This document shows, piece after piece, positions 53,235-62,000 of a DNA stretch of 64,000 bases. Within the stretch, counting starts at the first letter, position 1; each line of letters opens with the position of its first letter. Position numbers and translations under genes: made by a program. The stretch is from JACPPO01 sp965262505 (GTDB lineage: Bacteria; Acidobacteriota; Vicinamibacteria; Vicinamibacterales; UBA2999), in the NCBI GenBank assembly GCA_965262505.1, contig CBDHFM010000020.1:1-64000 (forward strand), read 5' to 3'. Under the pieces are notes generated by a model. That model saw only the letters and a program-made list of their open reading frames with translations. It was not told the DNA's origin and searched no databases.

Positions 53235-53717
53235 ATGCCCGTGGCCGTCGATCCGCCGACGGCCACCTTTGTCTACGTGGACGCCGGTCAGACATCCGAC
53301 AGTGAGCTGCGCACGTGGGGCCAGGCGCACATGCCCCTGTGGGTCGCGTTGCGTCGGCGGACGTTCGCCGTGCATGTCGTCGCCGTCGGGCTCACCGCCA
53401 CCGCCGCCGATCGGGCCGTGCCGGTCCTCGCGCATTGGACCAAGGACGCGGCCGATCCGGCCCCGCCGACTCCCATGGGGCAGACCAAAGCGGACCCGGA
53501 AATCCGGCGCGAAATCGCGACGCTCGGCGCGGCGATCCGGGCCGGCGACATCGAGACATTGCGCGCCTTTGGTGGATCCAATAAGGCGCTCGTCCGGTAT
53601 CACGACCTCATCGAATTACCAGAGGGGACACCCACGCCACAGACTGCCCGCGGCGTCATCGACCGATACGCCACCTGGACCACCAGCCAGCTCCTGAGTC
53701 CCGAGGCGTCGTCCTGA
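53235..53717 (+). CDS. Hypothetical protein
   Basis: A 160-residue soluble protein of balanced composition (TATFVYVDAGQTSDSELRTW, PEIRREIATLGAAIRAGDIE, YATWTTSQLL). The similarity-like frame may extend upstream to 53194 (SGAWEYQVTRYFDLK), where a TGA closes it, so the N-terminus may be lost. No family is recognised. Confidence 0.45.
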   Translation: MPVAVDPPTATFVYVDAGQTSDSELRTWGQAHMPLWVALRRRTFAVHVVAVGLTATAADRAVPVLAHWTKDAADPAPPTPMGQTKADPEIRREIATLGAAIRAGDIETLRAFGGSNKALVRYHDLIELPEGTPTPQTARGVIDRYATWTTSQLLSPEASS

Positions 53718-53739
53718 TATTGGCACGTCGTTTCGACTC

Positions 53740-54052
53740 GTCCGGGGTCGTGGCGGGGGTCGTGGCGGGGGTCGTGGAAAATGCCGCACCGACAGAGGGG
53801 GGGGTGCGGCACAAAATAAGGGAGGGGGTGCGGCACGCACCCTCGTTATGTGCCCCCGTCCTTCCGCGGTCTGTTCGTGATCGAGTGTCGATCCCGAGCC
53901 GCTTCAGCGGGGAGGGAAAAGACGGGAGCGACCCCCCCTTTTTTGCCGCTGTCGCGGCACGGCGAGTGGGGGGGTGCGGCACACAGTGCGGCACCCAGTG
54001 CGGCACCAGATGCCACACATTCCCCCCCGCCGTTGGTGGGGTCGCTCCCGTC
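53740..54052. repeat. Repeat-rich non-coding region with long inverted repeat
   Basis: Near 53745-53780 a 15-bp unit (GGTCGTGGCGGG...) repeats. At 53921-53935 and 54038-54052 lie perfect 15-bp inverted repeats (GACGGGAGCGACCCC). Between them GTGCGGCAC recurs every 12 bp around 53975-54010, and more copies lie at 53800-53840. No gene is supported. The layout resembles an origin of replication or transfer, or a regulatory RNA. Confidence 0.6.
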
Positions 54053-54122
54053 GTATCTATCCCTGCGGGAAGGCCAACCGCCCCGCCTTCGGCGGGCGGT
54101 CGCGGCGCCGCGGAGCGGCGCC

Positions 54123-54350
54123 ATGTTTGACTGTTTGCTCCGCGCGGTCGTCGTCGTGCTCGGCGTGAGCGCCGCGGCGGCCTGGACCTGGCCCGGCCCG
54201 TTTCCCGAGGCCGATCCCGTGGCCGTGCTCGTCCGTATCAACACGCCGTCCTTCTATCAGGTCGTCGTGGGCTGGTACTACCTGGCGCCGGGCGTGGCCG
54301 TGTTCCTGACCGGCCAATTGCTGCTCGGCTCGTCGCGGGTGTGGTTCGCC
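54123..54350 (+). pseudogene. Possible N-terminal fragment of a VirD4-type coupling protein
   Basis: The frame MFDCLLRAVVVVLGVSAAAA, then INTPSFYQVVVGWYYLAPGV and LTGQLLLGSSRVWFA has two membrane helices in the layout of type IV coupling protein N-termini. After FA (about 54352) the frame loses protein-like character and runs on to 54593. No ATPase domain is present. On the minus strand 54411-54503 a 31-codon frame (MTDEQQGWNDALEIV) may be another relic. Confidence 0.35.
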
Positions 54351-54587
54351 CATCTGGGCGTCAGGTTCGGGCTCCGATCCACGCTGCCGACGTGGCCACT
54401 TTCGCCCACGTCAGACGGCCCCGCCATCGTCATCGGCGAGGTGCATCACCCGGTCCGCGACAACGATCTCCAGTGCATCGTTCCAGCCTTGTTGTTCGTC
54501 AGTCATAGTCGGTTCCCTTCGCCCGCGCCCTCCACACCCGCCTGCACCTACGCTGGGCAGCTGGAGGCCCTTCCCTATCATGGCGTT

Positions 54588-54615
54588 GCATAACATAAAG
54601 GACGTTATGTTACGA
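54588..54615 (+). other. dif-like (XerCD-type) site at the recombinase start
   Basis: Box GCATAACATAA (54588-54598), spacer AGGACG (54599-54604), box TTATGTTACGA (54605-54615). The inner TAACATAA/TTATGTTA arms are a perfect inverted repeat, and TTATGTTA equals the XerD side of E. coli dif. The recombinase ATG is 7 bp further on. Confidence 0.75.
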
Positions 54616-54622
54616 TTAGACG

Positions 54623-56437
54623 ATGAAGCGGAGACGACCTGGGAATGATCTGTCGGGCATCGACATGCCCTCCCTCCACGAGACGATGAAGGGCCTCGAC
54701 ATGCCCTCCCTCCGCGAGACGATGAAGGGCCTCGACATGCCCTCCCTCCACGAGACGATGAAGGGCCTCGACATGCCCTCCCTCCGCGAGACGATGAAGG
54801 GCCTCGACATGCCCTCCCTCCGCGAGACGATGAAGGGCCTCGACATGCCCTCCCTCCGCGAGACGATGAAGGGCCTCGACATGCCCTCCCTCCGCGAGAC
54901 GATGAAGGGCCTCGACATGCCCTCCCTCCACGAGGCGCTGAAGGGCCTCGACATGCCCTCCCTCCACGAGGCGCTGAAGGGCATCGACACGCCCTCCCTC
55001 CACGAGGCGCTGAAGGGCATCGACACGCCCTCCCTCCACGAGGCGCTGAAGGGCATCGACACGCCCTCCCTCCACGAGGCGCTGAAGGCAAGCTTGGGGG
55101 TCGACCATAGCCTGTTCGGTGAGGCATGGGACGAACGTCTGGCAGCGGCCGTCGGGCGATTGGAGACACGCGCCGAAGGTATTCTCGCCGCCCCGCCGGA
55201 GCCAGAACTCAAGACCGTCGAGGCACTGTCCGCCGACATGGGGGCCGTGATAGAGGCCGCGCCAGCCGAGGCTCGGGAGGATACGAAGACGTGGCTCACC
55301 TGGCTCTTGGTCTTTCTCGTTGACGCAATCGCCGGTGATCCGGCCAAGGAGGCGTTGCGGCATGCTCTTATGAAGCTGCTGGTCGTCCTGTTTGCGATGA
55401 TCACGGATCCGACACTGCCGACTCCACCGCCAGCGCCGGCCCTGCAACAGCCGGACGCACTGGCACCGGTGTCAGCGCCGCCGGAGGCGCTCATCTTGCC
55501 AGGGGGCTGGCAGATCGAGGGCCTTCCGGACATTGTCCTGAGGGCCGGGCCGCAGGCCGCGGAGCGGACGGTGGAGTTTTTCACGGCCCAGATCCGCAAC
55601 CCGCATACACGCGCGGCGTACGGCACGGCCGTGACGCGGTTCTTTACCTGGTGCGACGCGCGCGGGCTCGAGCTCGCACAGATTTCACCGATCGCGGTGG
55701 CCACCTACATCGAAGAGATGCAACGCGGGTATCGCGCCCCCACGATCAAGCAACATCTGGCCGCCATCCGCCGGCTGTTCGATTGGCTGGTGATCGGGCA
55801 GGTGGTGCCAGCCAACCCGGCCGCCTCGGTGCGCGGGCCGACGCACATCGTCAGGACGGGCAAGACGCCGGTGCTGCAGCCGGCGGAAGCGCGGCAGCTG
55901 CTGGACGCCATCGACACCTCGACCCTCCCCGGCCTGCGCGATCGCGCGCTGCTGGGCGTAATGGTCTACAGCTTTGCGCGCGTCTCCGCCGTCGTCGGCA
56001 TGCGCGTGGAGGACTACTACCAGCAGGGCAAGCGCTGGTGGCTGCGGCTCCAGGAAAAGGGCGGCAAGCACCACGCCGTGCCGGTCCACCACAAGGCGGA
56101 GGCCTATCTCGACGCCTATCTCGACGCGGCCGGGATCGCGGCCGAGAAAAGCTCGCCTCTGTGGCGCTCGATGCCGCGGGCGGGCGGGCTCGGCGCCCGC
56201 CGGATGAGCCGGGTGGATGTGTTCCGGATGATCAAGCGGCGCGTCAAGGCCATCGGGCTCGGCGAGGCCAATTGCCACACCTTCCGGGCGACGGGCATCA
56301 CGGCGTATCTGCTCAATGGCGGTACGCTTGAGCGCGCCCAGGCGATCGCCGGGCATGAGAGCCCGCGCACGACCAAGCTCTACGACCGGACGGCCGACGA
56401 GGTGACCATCGAGGATATCGAGAAGATCGAGATTTGA
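54623..56437 (+). CDS. Tyrosine recombinase with an N-terminal 12-residue repeat array
   Basis: A 604-residue protein. Residues 18-155 are twelve tandem copies of a 12-residue unit (LRETMKGLDMPS or LHEALKGIDTPS). Residues 160-300 form a linker with a hydrophobic stretch (TWLTWLLVFLVDAIAG, LLVVLFAMI). Residues 315-604 are a XerC/D-like recombinase: core-binding RNPHTRAAYGTAVTRFFTWC, then catalytic Arg in YSFARVSAVVGMRV, Lys in LQEKGGKHH, HxxR in CHTFRATGIT, His in AIAGHESPRTT and the nucleophile Tyr in KLYDRTADE. All catalytic residues are present. The dif-like site immediately upstream is its probable substrate. The repeat part is not part of any recombinase known to me. Confidence 0.88.
   Translation: MKRRRPGNDLSGIDMPSLHETMKGLDMPSLRETMKGLDMPSLHETMKGLDMPSLRETMKGLDMPSLRETMKGLDMPSLRETMKGLDMPSLRETMKGLDMPSLHEALKGLDMPSLHEALKGIDTPSLHEALKGIDTPSLHEALKGIDTPSLHEALKASLGVDHSLFGEAWDERLAAAVGRLETRAEGILAAPPEPELKTVEALSADMGAVIEAAPAEAREDTKTWLTWLLVFLVDAIAGDPAKEALRHALMKLLVVLFAMITDPTLPTPPPAPALQQPDALAPVSAPPEALILPGGWQIEGLPDIVLRAGPQAAERTVEFFTAQIRNPHTRAAYGTAVTRFFTWCDARGLELAQISPIAVATYIEEMQRGYRAPTIKQHLAAIRRLFDWLVIGQVVPANPAASVRGPTHIVRTGKTPVLQPAEARQLLDAIDTSTLPGLRDRALLGVMVYSFARVSAVVGMRVEDYYQQGKRWWLRLQEKGGKHHAVPVHHKAEAYLDAYLDAAGIAAEKSSPLWRSMPRAGGLGARRMSRVDVFRMIKRRVKAIGLGEANCHTFRATGITAYLLNGGTLERAQAIAGHESPRTTKLYDRTADEVTIEDIEKIEI
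54674..55087 (+). repeat. 36-bp tandem repeat array within the recombinase gene
   Basis: Eleven full units and a half unit of 36 bp, with no spacers, encode the 12-residue repeats. Units fall in two groups (CGCGAGACGATG or CACGAGACGATG early, CACGAGGCGCTG late), showing local homogenisation. The absence of stops in several antisense frames here is a by-product of the repeat. Confidence 0.95.
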
Positions 56438-56592
56438 GCGGGGATATAGCCTCCGAGAGCGACCAGGACCGGGCACTGTTCGACCTGCAACCTAAGCCTG
56501 ATTTTCATGAAGAAACAGCCGCTGAGGGATCGTGACGTCTCAAAGGAGTCACCTGGCCGTGTCAACACCTTTGAGACAACCTGATTCAGCAT

Positions 56593-56955
56593 TTACTGTA
56601 GCGACTCCACGCTGGAGACGAGCGTGACCGAGCGATCGTCACGGATGGGCTGTGACCGGCGGATCACCACGTGGTCTTGATCGCGCTCCTTGTTACGTGC
56701 GATCTTCCTCGTCCAGTAGTCCCGGTTCGTCTTCGGAATCCGGTCGCCACGCTTGCAGGCGTGCCCGTGCCAGAAGCACCCGTGGACGAAGACAACCTTG
56801 CGGCGCGGGGCGAACACCAAGTCAGGCTTCCCCGCGAGATCGTCGATCCGCGCGCTCAACATGTCCTGTTCCTCGGCGTGCTGCTGTTGATCCGCGTCCC
56901 ACTGCGCGGAGAGCGCGGCTAAGGCGTCCATCAAGCGTGTCTCTAGCTCGGTCAT
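56593..56955 (-). CDS. MobD-like coiled coil fused to a Vsr-type endonuclease segment
   Basis: A 120-residue chimeric frame. Residues 1-41 (MTELETRLMDALAALSAQWD, QQQHAEEQDML) resemble the coiled-coil mobilisation protein MbeD/MobD, in the right place after mobB. From residue 42 it is the very-short-patch-repair nuclease core: GKPDLVFAPRRKVVFVHGCF, WHGHACKRG, PKTNRDYWTRKIARNKERD, with the catalytic Asp and the His residues. The first 45 or so residues normal for Vsr are absent and the end is short. It is probably a deletion fusion; activity is doubtful. Confidence 0.7.
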   Translation of the reverse strand: MTELETRLMDALAALSAQWDADQQQHAEEQDMLSARIDDLAGKPDLVFAPRRKVVFVHGCFWHGHACKRGDRIPKTNRDYWTRKIARNKERDQDHVVIRRSQPIRDDRSVTLVSSVESLQ

Positions 56956-56964
56956 ACCACGCCC

Positions 56965-57475
56965 TCACTCGCTCGAAAGCCTGATGGCAGGCTGCCCGAG
57001 CACGGTCACGGGCCAATCCTCGTTGAGCGTCCCCCTGGGCAGCACCACGTACCGCGTCCCGTCCGCTTCCTCGTGGAGCCACACGCCCCACGTCTGCGCC
57101 TGCAGTTGTTCGAGGGCTCGCTGTTCCTCCGCGATCGCGCGGCGGTATGTCTCCTGCGTCTCGAGCAGGCGCTGCACGCGGCTCGACTGCCACTGCATCA
57201 GCCCCCAGCTCCCGCCCAAGATGCCGAGAAAGAGACACAGCCCGACCACCAGGCTGGTCACCAGAGGCCGGAGCCAGGCGCGCCGCAGCAGGCCGTGCAT
57301 CCGCGATCTCGTCCTCCATAGCGGCGGTGACGGTATGCAGCTTGTGCTTCGCGCCGCCGCTCAACATCTCGCCAAACTTCCGCAGCTCGCGCTCGGCGAT
57401 CGCGTTCATCTCCTGGTCCTCGGTCTCCATCCGGCGCCGGAGCCGGGCGCTCAAGTCGTTCACGTTGGAAGTCAT
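56965..57475 (-). CDS. MobB/MbeB-like mobilisation protein, frameshifted
   Basis: The first part (57475 to about 57305) has VNDLSARLRRRMETEDQEMN and GAKHKLHTVTAAMEDEIAD, typical of MbeB N-termini. The second part (57300-56965) has AWLRPLVTSLVVGLCLFLGI (membrane helix), LETQETYRRAIAEEQRALEQ and LQAQTWGVWLHEEADGTRYV, typical of the C-terminal half. The two lie in adjacent frames around 57300-57305, so a single-base indel has split one gene, or they are two overlapping ones. As in ColE1, the gene starts inside the relaxase 3' end. Confidence 0.7.
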
Positions 57476-57671
57476 GCTCGTACAGCGCTCCCTTCAGCCG
57501 CCACCGCTTCTCGGTGTCGGGGTCTCGGACGGTGACGTAGTGGTCACCCTGGCGCGGCACGTCGAGTCCAGCCTTCTGTAGGGCAGCGACTACGCCGGCC
57601 CGGTCCTGCACCGTGCCGCGCTCGATCCCCGTCCGCAGATCCGCCGCCTCGATGTAGGCGCGGTGCCCCGG
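57258..57671 (-). pseudogene. MobA-type relaxase, C-terminal fragment
   Basis: The frame YIEAADLRTGIERGTVQDRA, VAALQKAGLDVPRQGDHYVT, DPDTEKRWRLKGALYEHDF matches the C-terminal domain of MobA/MbeA relaxases. The catalytic Tyr and His-triad domain is not found upstream, where the sequence becomes non-homologous near 57671. Mobilisation by this locus is therefore lost unless supplied elsewhere. Confidence 0.7.
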
Positions 57672-58484
57672 CTGCTGCACTCTGGCGCGCGCCGGATCGT
57701 CCGGCCTCGATCTGCGCCTGGAGGGCGAGGGGCATGAGCGATCCCGGATGCGGCCGCGGCTGTTCGAGTCCCGGCACACCGGCTGGTGCTGGCGTGCGAG
57801 ACGTGCCCGGCGTCGAAGCCGTCGAGGCGGCGGCCGCCGGCTTGGGGCCGGCTTGCGCGCGACGTTCGGGCACCGAGGCCGCGGCCACCGAGATCCGTGC
57901 CGATAGGGAGCGGAAGGCCAGGCATGCGGAGTCGGATCGCGAGGAGGCCCGGCGGGAGGCCGACCAGCGTCGAGCCGAGCGGTTTGAAGCCCCCAGCCCC
58001 CACTCCGGCGATTCGGCCGGAGACGATTACGCCTGATCCACCGCCTGATCCACCGCCCGTTGAGCTGGTCCCGGAGCCGTCAGCGGACACACGGGACACA
58101 GCTACCCCGCCGAGGTCATCAGACCGCCCCTTGAAGCGACCGCCGACGGGGGTCGTCTGCCTTCAAGGCCGAAATCGACCGCGCGGCCGACCAGACCCCG
58201 CAACCCTGGGAGATGACTCGGTATCCCGTTTATGCGCGGATGTCGGCAAAAGGACCCTGCTGCTCGGCGACGTGCGATCCACGACCCCGATTCGTTCCCC
58301 CGCCGAGGCCAGCGAGCGCCCCTCCGAAGACCGTGCCGAACCGCATCATGGCACCACATCCATGGCACCCACCGCCTGCCCCCGAGCCGGTTAGTGCGGG
58401 CCGCCCGCCGCCGATCGCCTGGCGGAGCAGGCCGATCGAACGACATTCAGGCCGATCCCTCCACCCAGAGAGCCCGCAAGTCCG
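57672..58484. other. Stretch without a supported gene
   Basis: Frames here are arginine- and proline-rich and look like shadows of GC-rich sequence. A plus-strand piece around 57880-58000 (ADRERKARHAESDREEARRE) is helix-like and could be the relic of a mobilisation or phage gene. Nothing else is convincing. Confidence 0.4.
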
Positions 58485-58835
58485 TCAGCTTCGAGGACCG
58501 GGGAAGAGACTGGACGGGTGGAACGTGTGAATCCTGGTATACGACGGAGTTGCCCCGGGGTCGTGTTCGTAAAGGTGACACGCCGAAAAGGTATTCAGCT
58601 TCTGTCCAACAAGAACTGCCATGGCCAGCGGGCACGCCAGAAACAGGTGCAGATTCGCGCGCTTCATCCCCAGATCTTCCAGCACCTGCCGGGCCCTCTG
58701 GATTGCCGACAGCACGAATCCGACACCCTGCTCAGGTGAAAGCACGCGTCCCGGCGTGAACGACCCCGACTTTGGCGCACAGTGCACATAGGCCCGGCAT
58801 GTAACGCCCAATTCCGCAACGGCATGTTCGATGTT
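58485..58835 (-). pseudogene. SAVED-domain C-terminus of the CBASS effector (displaced)
   Basis: Starting at the end of Tn3 copy 2, the minus strand reads AACAT and then codons for IEHAVAELGVTCRAYVHCAP, SPEQGVGFVLSAIQRARQVL, LHLFLACPLAMAVLVGQKLN and CHLYEHDPGATP. These are the C-terminal half of a SAVED domain. The phase continues that of 24832-25730 exactly (415 codons in total). It has no start of its own and is cut off from the CBASS promoter by 33 kb. Confidence 0.9.
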
Positions 58836-58868
58836 GGGGTTTGGGGAGCAATGGAACGGAAAGTACGG

Positions 58869-61865
58869 TTAGCGACCGCCGTCAGCGGGGTTTCTGAGCG
58901 GCCGGAGCTCGCCACGAGCGACCGATTCAGGTACGGCGAACGAGTAGCGTCCCAGCAGGTTGATGTGCTCGTGGCCGAGCGGTGACAGTCTCGCCTCGTC
59001 TTCTGGACGCACCGAGTGGCCATCTGCGCGATGCTGGTCGAGGGCCGCCTGCATATAGATGGTGTTCCACAACACAATCATGTTGACGACGACGCCGAGT
59101 GCGTCGAGCTGGTTTTCCTGGCCTTCACGGTAACGTCGCCGCAGTTCGCCACGTTTGCCGTGGAAGACGGCGCGGGCCAAGGCATGGCGACCTTCTCCCC
59201 GGTTCAGCTGGATCAGCGTGGCGCGACGTTTGGCCTCATCGTCGAGGTACGTCAACGTGTGGATTGTCTTGTCGATCCGTCCGAACTCCGCGAACGCCTG
59301 CGCCAGGCGCGTTGGCCGATCCCCCACCTGCAGCGTGCGCATGATACCGGTGGCCGGCACGCGCCCGAGTTTCAGCGAGCCGACCGTCCGCAACATATCG
59401 TCCCACTGTGGGGTGATTCGGTCGAGGTTGACGGATTGGCGTGCCACGCGGTTAAGCGGGCCGTAGTCGGCCCGGGAATCGATCCGCCAGAAGCGGGTAC
59501 CACCGATGTCGGCGAGCCGCGGACTGAAGCGGTAGCCGAGCAGGCGGAAGAGACCGAACACCACATCCGAGTAGGCCCCGGTGTCGGTCATGATCTGCGT
59601 GGGCTGCAACTCTGTCTGCTGTTCGAGCGCGACCGCGAGCAGCACCAGGCTGTCGCGCAACGTCCCCGGGACCGTAATGCCGTGCAGGCCGGTGAACTGA
59701 TCGGACACGAGGTTGTAGTAGGTGACGCCCCGGCCGATACCGAAGTACTTGGGGTTGGGCCCCGCGTGCACGGTGCGCACCGGCACCACGAAGCGCAGGC
59801 CGTCGGCGGAGGCCACCTCACCACCGCCCCAGGCGCGCGCCAAGGGGATCCCGGTTTGCGCCGCGACGAGGCGCGCGTTCGCCGCGCGCAAGGTCTCGTC
59901 GCGCAGGTAATTCTGGCTGACCCAGGACAGGCGATCGCGCCGCAAGCTCTGAGTCTCGTGGCGCACGAGTGGCTCGAGGCCGGTGTTGCAGGCTTCCGCC
60001 AGCAGCACGGCGCAGACGCTGACGCCAAGATCCGTGACCCGCGCCGCGCGTTCGCTGACGTGCGTAAACGCGACGGCGAAATCTGTACGCGCCGCGATCT
60101 CGAGCAGGATCTCCGGCAGATCGACACGGGGCAACCGTCCCGCGATGGCGGTCCGTAGCGCCACCAGCGACGCGGGTTCCTCGACCTTGTCGAGGGGGCT
60201 CACGATCAGCTCGTCCTTCCCGTCGATGCGTTCGAAACGCACGGCTGGATTGTTGGGGAGGCGCGCGGCCACCGCGCGGTAGGTCTGATCCAGCTCGTCG
60301 CTTAACGCGGCAAGGATCGGTTCTGGGCGAGGACTGTAGCCAAGCGTTCGACACATGATCGGCCGCGCCGCCTCCCACTCGGCGCCAGCCAGGAGATTGC
60401 GCCGCGGATCGGCATACCGCCAGCTCGGCGTCACGAAGACATCCCGCCGGCGCAGCGCCTCGCGCAGTTGGTCGAGGACGCAGAAGGTGTAGGCCCGGTG
60501 ATCGACCGCGTCGTTCGCGCCGTACACGTATCGCCGCCAGGCTGTCGTCACGACCGCAGACGGCGCCACGTCCTGGGCCCGCGCCGGCGCTTCACGACGC
60601 TTGAGATACTCGAGCGCTGCGACGACAGCCGCGCCGGCCGGAGCGGCCTCAAAGTGCACCTGGTGCAAGAGGGTTGGCAGGAACAGCCGCACGCGTCGGT
60701 ACCTCGTCTGCAGCTCGGTGTAGAACACGTCATCCGGCGGCCGCACCAGTGTGCTCAGTGTCCCGAGGGCCTCGGCCAGGGTGGCGCGGGGGACACGCGC
60801 GAACACGTGGTCGCGCAGCACGTTGTCCGGGAGAGCGGGATCGAGGAGCGCCGCGCAGGCGTGCGCCAACGTGAGGGCAAGCGCATCGAGATCCTTAAGG
60901 CTGCGCAACCGTGCTTTCCGATCCGCTTTTTCGGCGGCACCAAAGATGTCGCGTAACAGTCGGTCGAGGACCTCGAGCGCGTTATCCTGTGCGGAGGCTT
61001 CGAGCGAGTGGACGAACGCGACCAACGTGGCGGCTCGGCGTAACGCTGGCAACCGTGCGACCGCGGTGACTTTGGCTTTCTCCGCAAAGCGCGCCAGGGC
61101 TGCCATTCGCGTCGGCGCGATCGCGGCGGCCGCTGGCACGGTGATGCTGAGGCTACGGACGGCGTTCAGCCGCTCGAGCGCACGCACCAACGCCGGGCCA
61201 CTCACCATCGCGGCACCCGTCCGCAGCGTCACGAGTGATGAGCTGCGCCCTTCATCTGGCACGCGCAACAGATCTTCGAGGCGGCGCTGCTGTGGCGGAC
61301 TGATGCCGCTCGCCAGCACGCGCCACACGCGCACGTCGACGCGGTGCCGCAGCTTGGCCACGAAGCGCTCCAGCGTCGTCGCGCCCGGCAACAACACCTT
61401 GTGGGCGAGCATCCAGGTCGTCGCCCGATCGAACAGTGCGCTCGGACGTTCGGTGCCCGTCCAGCACTGTGCGTAGAGCCATCGCGTGAGGCCAAACCCG
61501 GCCGCGCGATCCGCGAGGTCGCGATACCCATGTTCCGTCCGGATGTGTGCGGCATGAGCGAAGCGCCACTTGCCGTCTCGATAGCCGGTCAAGTCCGTGG
61601 TCGTATCGATGCCAAGTTGCCGGCTCATCGTGGCGAGTACCGCCGGTGGCACGGCCGTCGGATCATCGAGGAACGTCCCCACGAAGCGCACCGTGGTGAG
61701 CTGCAGAGCGAATCCGAGACGGTTGGCATCGCCGCGCTTCTCGACGATCTGCGTGTGATCGCTGTCATCGAGGTGGAAGTACCTGGCCAGCTCTTGGGTT
61801 GACGGGTCGCCCAGGTACTGGCCGTAGTTGTCGCGCTGCGCCGGGCTCAGGAAGCTCACGGGCAT
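58869..61865 (-). CDS. tnpA: Tn3-family transposase, copy 2
   Basis: The translated sequence equals that of the 26464-29460 copy over all 998 residues, including the DDE region. The lack of any difference shows recent duplication or gene conversion. Confidence 0.95.
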   Translation of the reverse strand: MPVSFLSPAQRDNYGQYLGDPSTQELARYFHLDDSDHTQIVEKRGDANRLGFALQLTTVRFVGTFLDDPTAVPPAVLATMSRQLGIDTTTDLTGYRDGKWRFAHAAHIRTEHGYRDLADRAAGFGLTRWLYAQCWTGTERPSALFDRATTWMLAHKVLLPGATTLERFVAKLRHRVDVRVWRVLASGISPPQQRRLEDLLRVPDEGRSSSLVTLRTGAAMVSGPALVRALERLNAVRSLSITVPAAAAIAPTRMAALARFAEKAKVTAVARLPALRRAATLVAFVHSLEASAQDNALEVLDRLLRDIFGAAEKADRKARLRSLKDLDALALTLAHACAALLDPALPDNVLRDHVFARVPRATLAEALGTLSTLVRPPDDVFYTELQTRYRRVRLFLPTLLHQVHFEAAPAGAAVVAALEYLKRREAPARAQDVAPSAVVTTAWRRYVYGANDAVDHRAYTFCVLDQLREALRRRDVFVTPSWRYADPRRNLLAGAEWEAARPIMCRTLGYSPRPEPILAALSDELDQTYRAVAARLPNNPAVRFERIDGKDELIVSPLDKVEEPASLVALRTAIAGRLPRVDLPEILLEIAARTDFAVAFTHVSERAARVTDLGVSVCAVLLAEACNTGLEPLVRHETQSLRRDRLSWVSQNYLRDETLRAANARLVAAQTGIPLARAWGGGEVASADGLRFVVPVRTVHAGPNPKYFGIGRGVTYYNLVSDQFTGLHGITVPGTLRDSLVLLAVALEQQTELQPTQIMTDTGAYSDVVFGLFRLLGYRFSPRLADIGGTRFWRIDSRADYGPLNRVARQSVNLDRITPQWDDMLRTVGSLKLGRVPATGIMRTLQVGDRPTRLAQAFAEFGRIDKTIHTLTYLDDEAKRRATLIQLNRGEGRHALARAVFHGKRGELRRRYREGQENQLDALGVVVNMIVLWNTIYMQAALDQHRADGHSVRPEDEARLSPLGHEHINLLGRYSFAVPESVARGELRPLRNPADGGR

Positions 61866-62000
61866 CGCGGCTTCCCGACGTGGCGGAGTTGCATAAACGA
61901 TGGTTTGCGCACGGAGGGGCGATCGGCAGGAAACCCCACGTTTACAGGGTGCAAAACAGTATTGCATTACCAGTCACGTATGCAATACCTTTACGCAATC

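Noticed and set aside
54674..55087. Possible CRISPR array (36-bp repeats)
   Set aside because: The units are directly adjacent with no unique spacers and are in frame within a coding gene.
54411..55704. Three long antisense open frames over the recombinase repeat array
   Set aside because: They arise because a 36-bp repeat without stops stays open in several frames; the translations are low-complexity and the sense frame is a clear recombinase.
58213..58759. Open frames across 58.2-58.76 kb on the plus strand
   Set aside because: They are shadows of the SAVED fragment on the minus strand and of non-coding GC-rich DNA.
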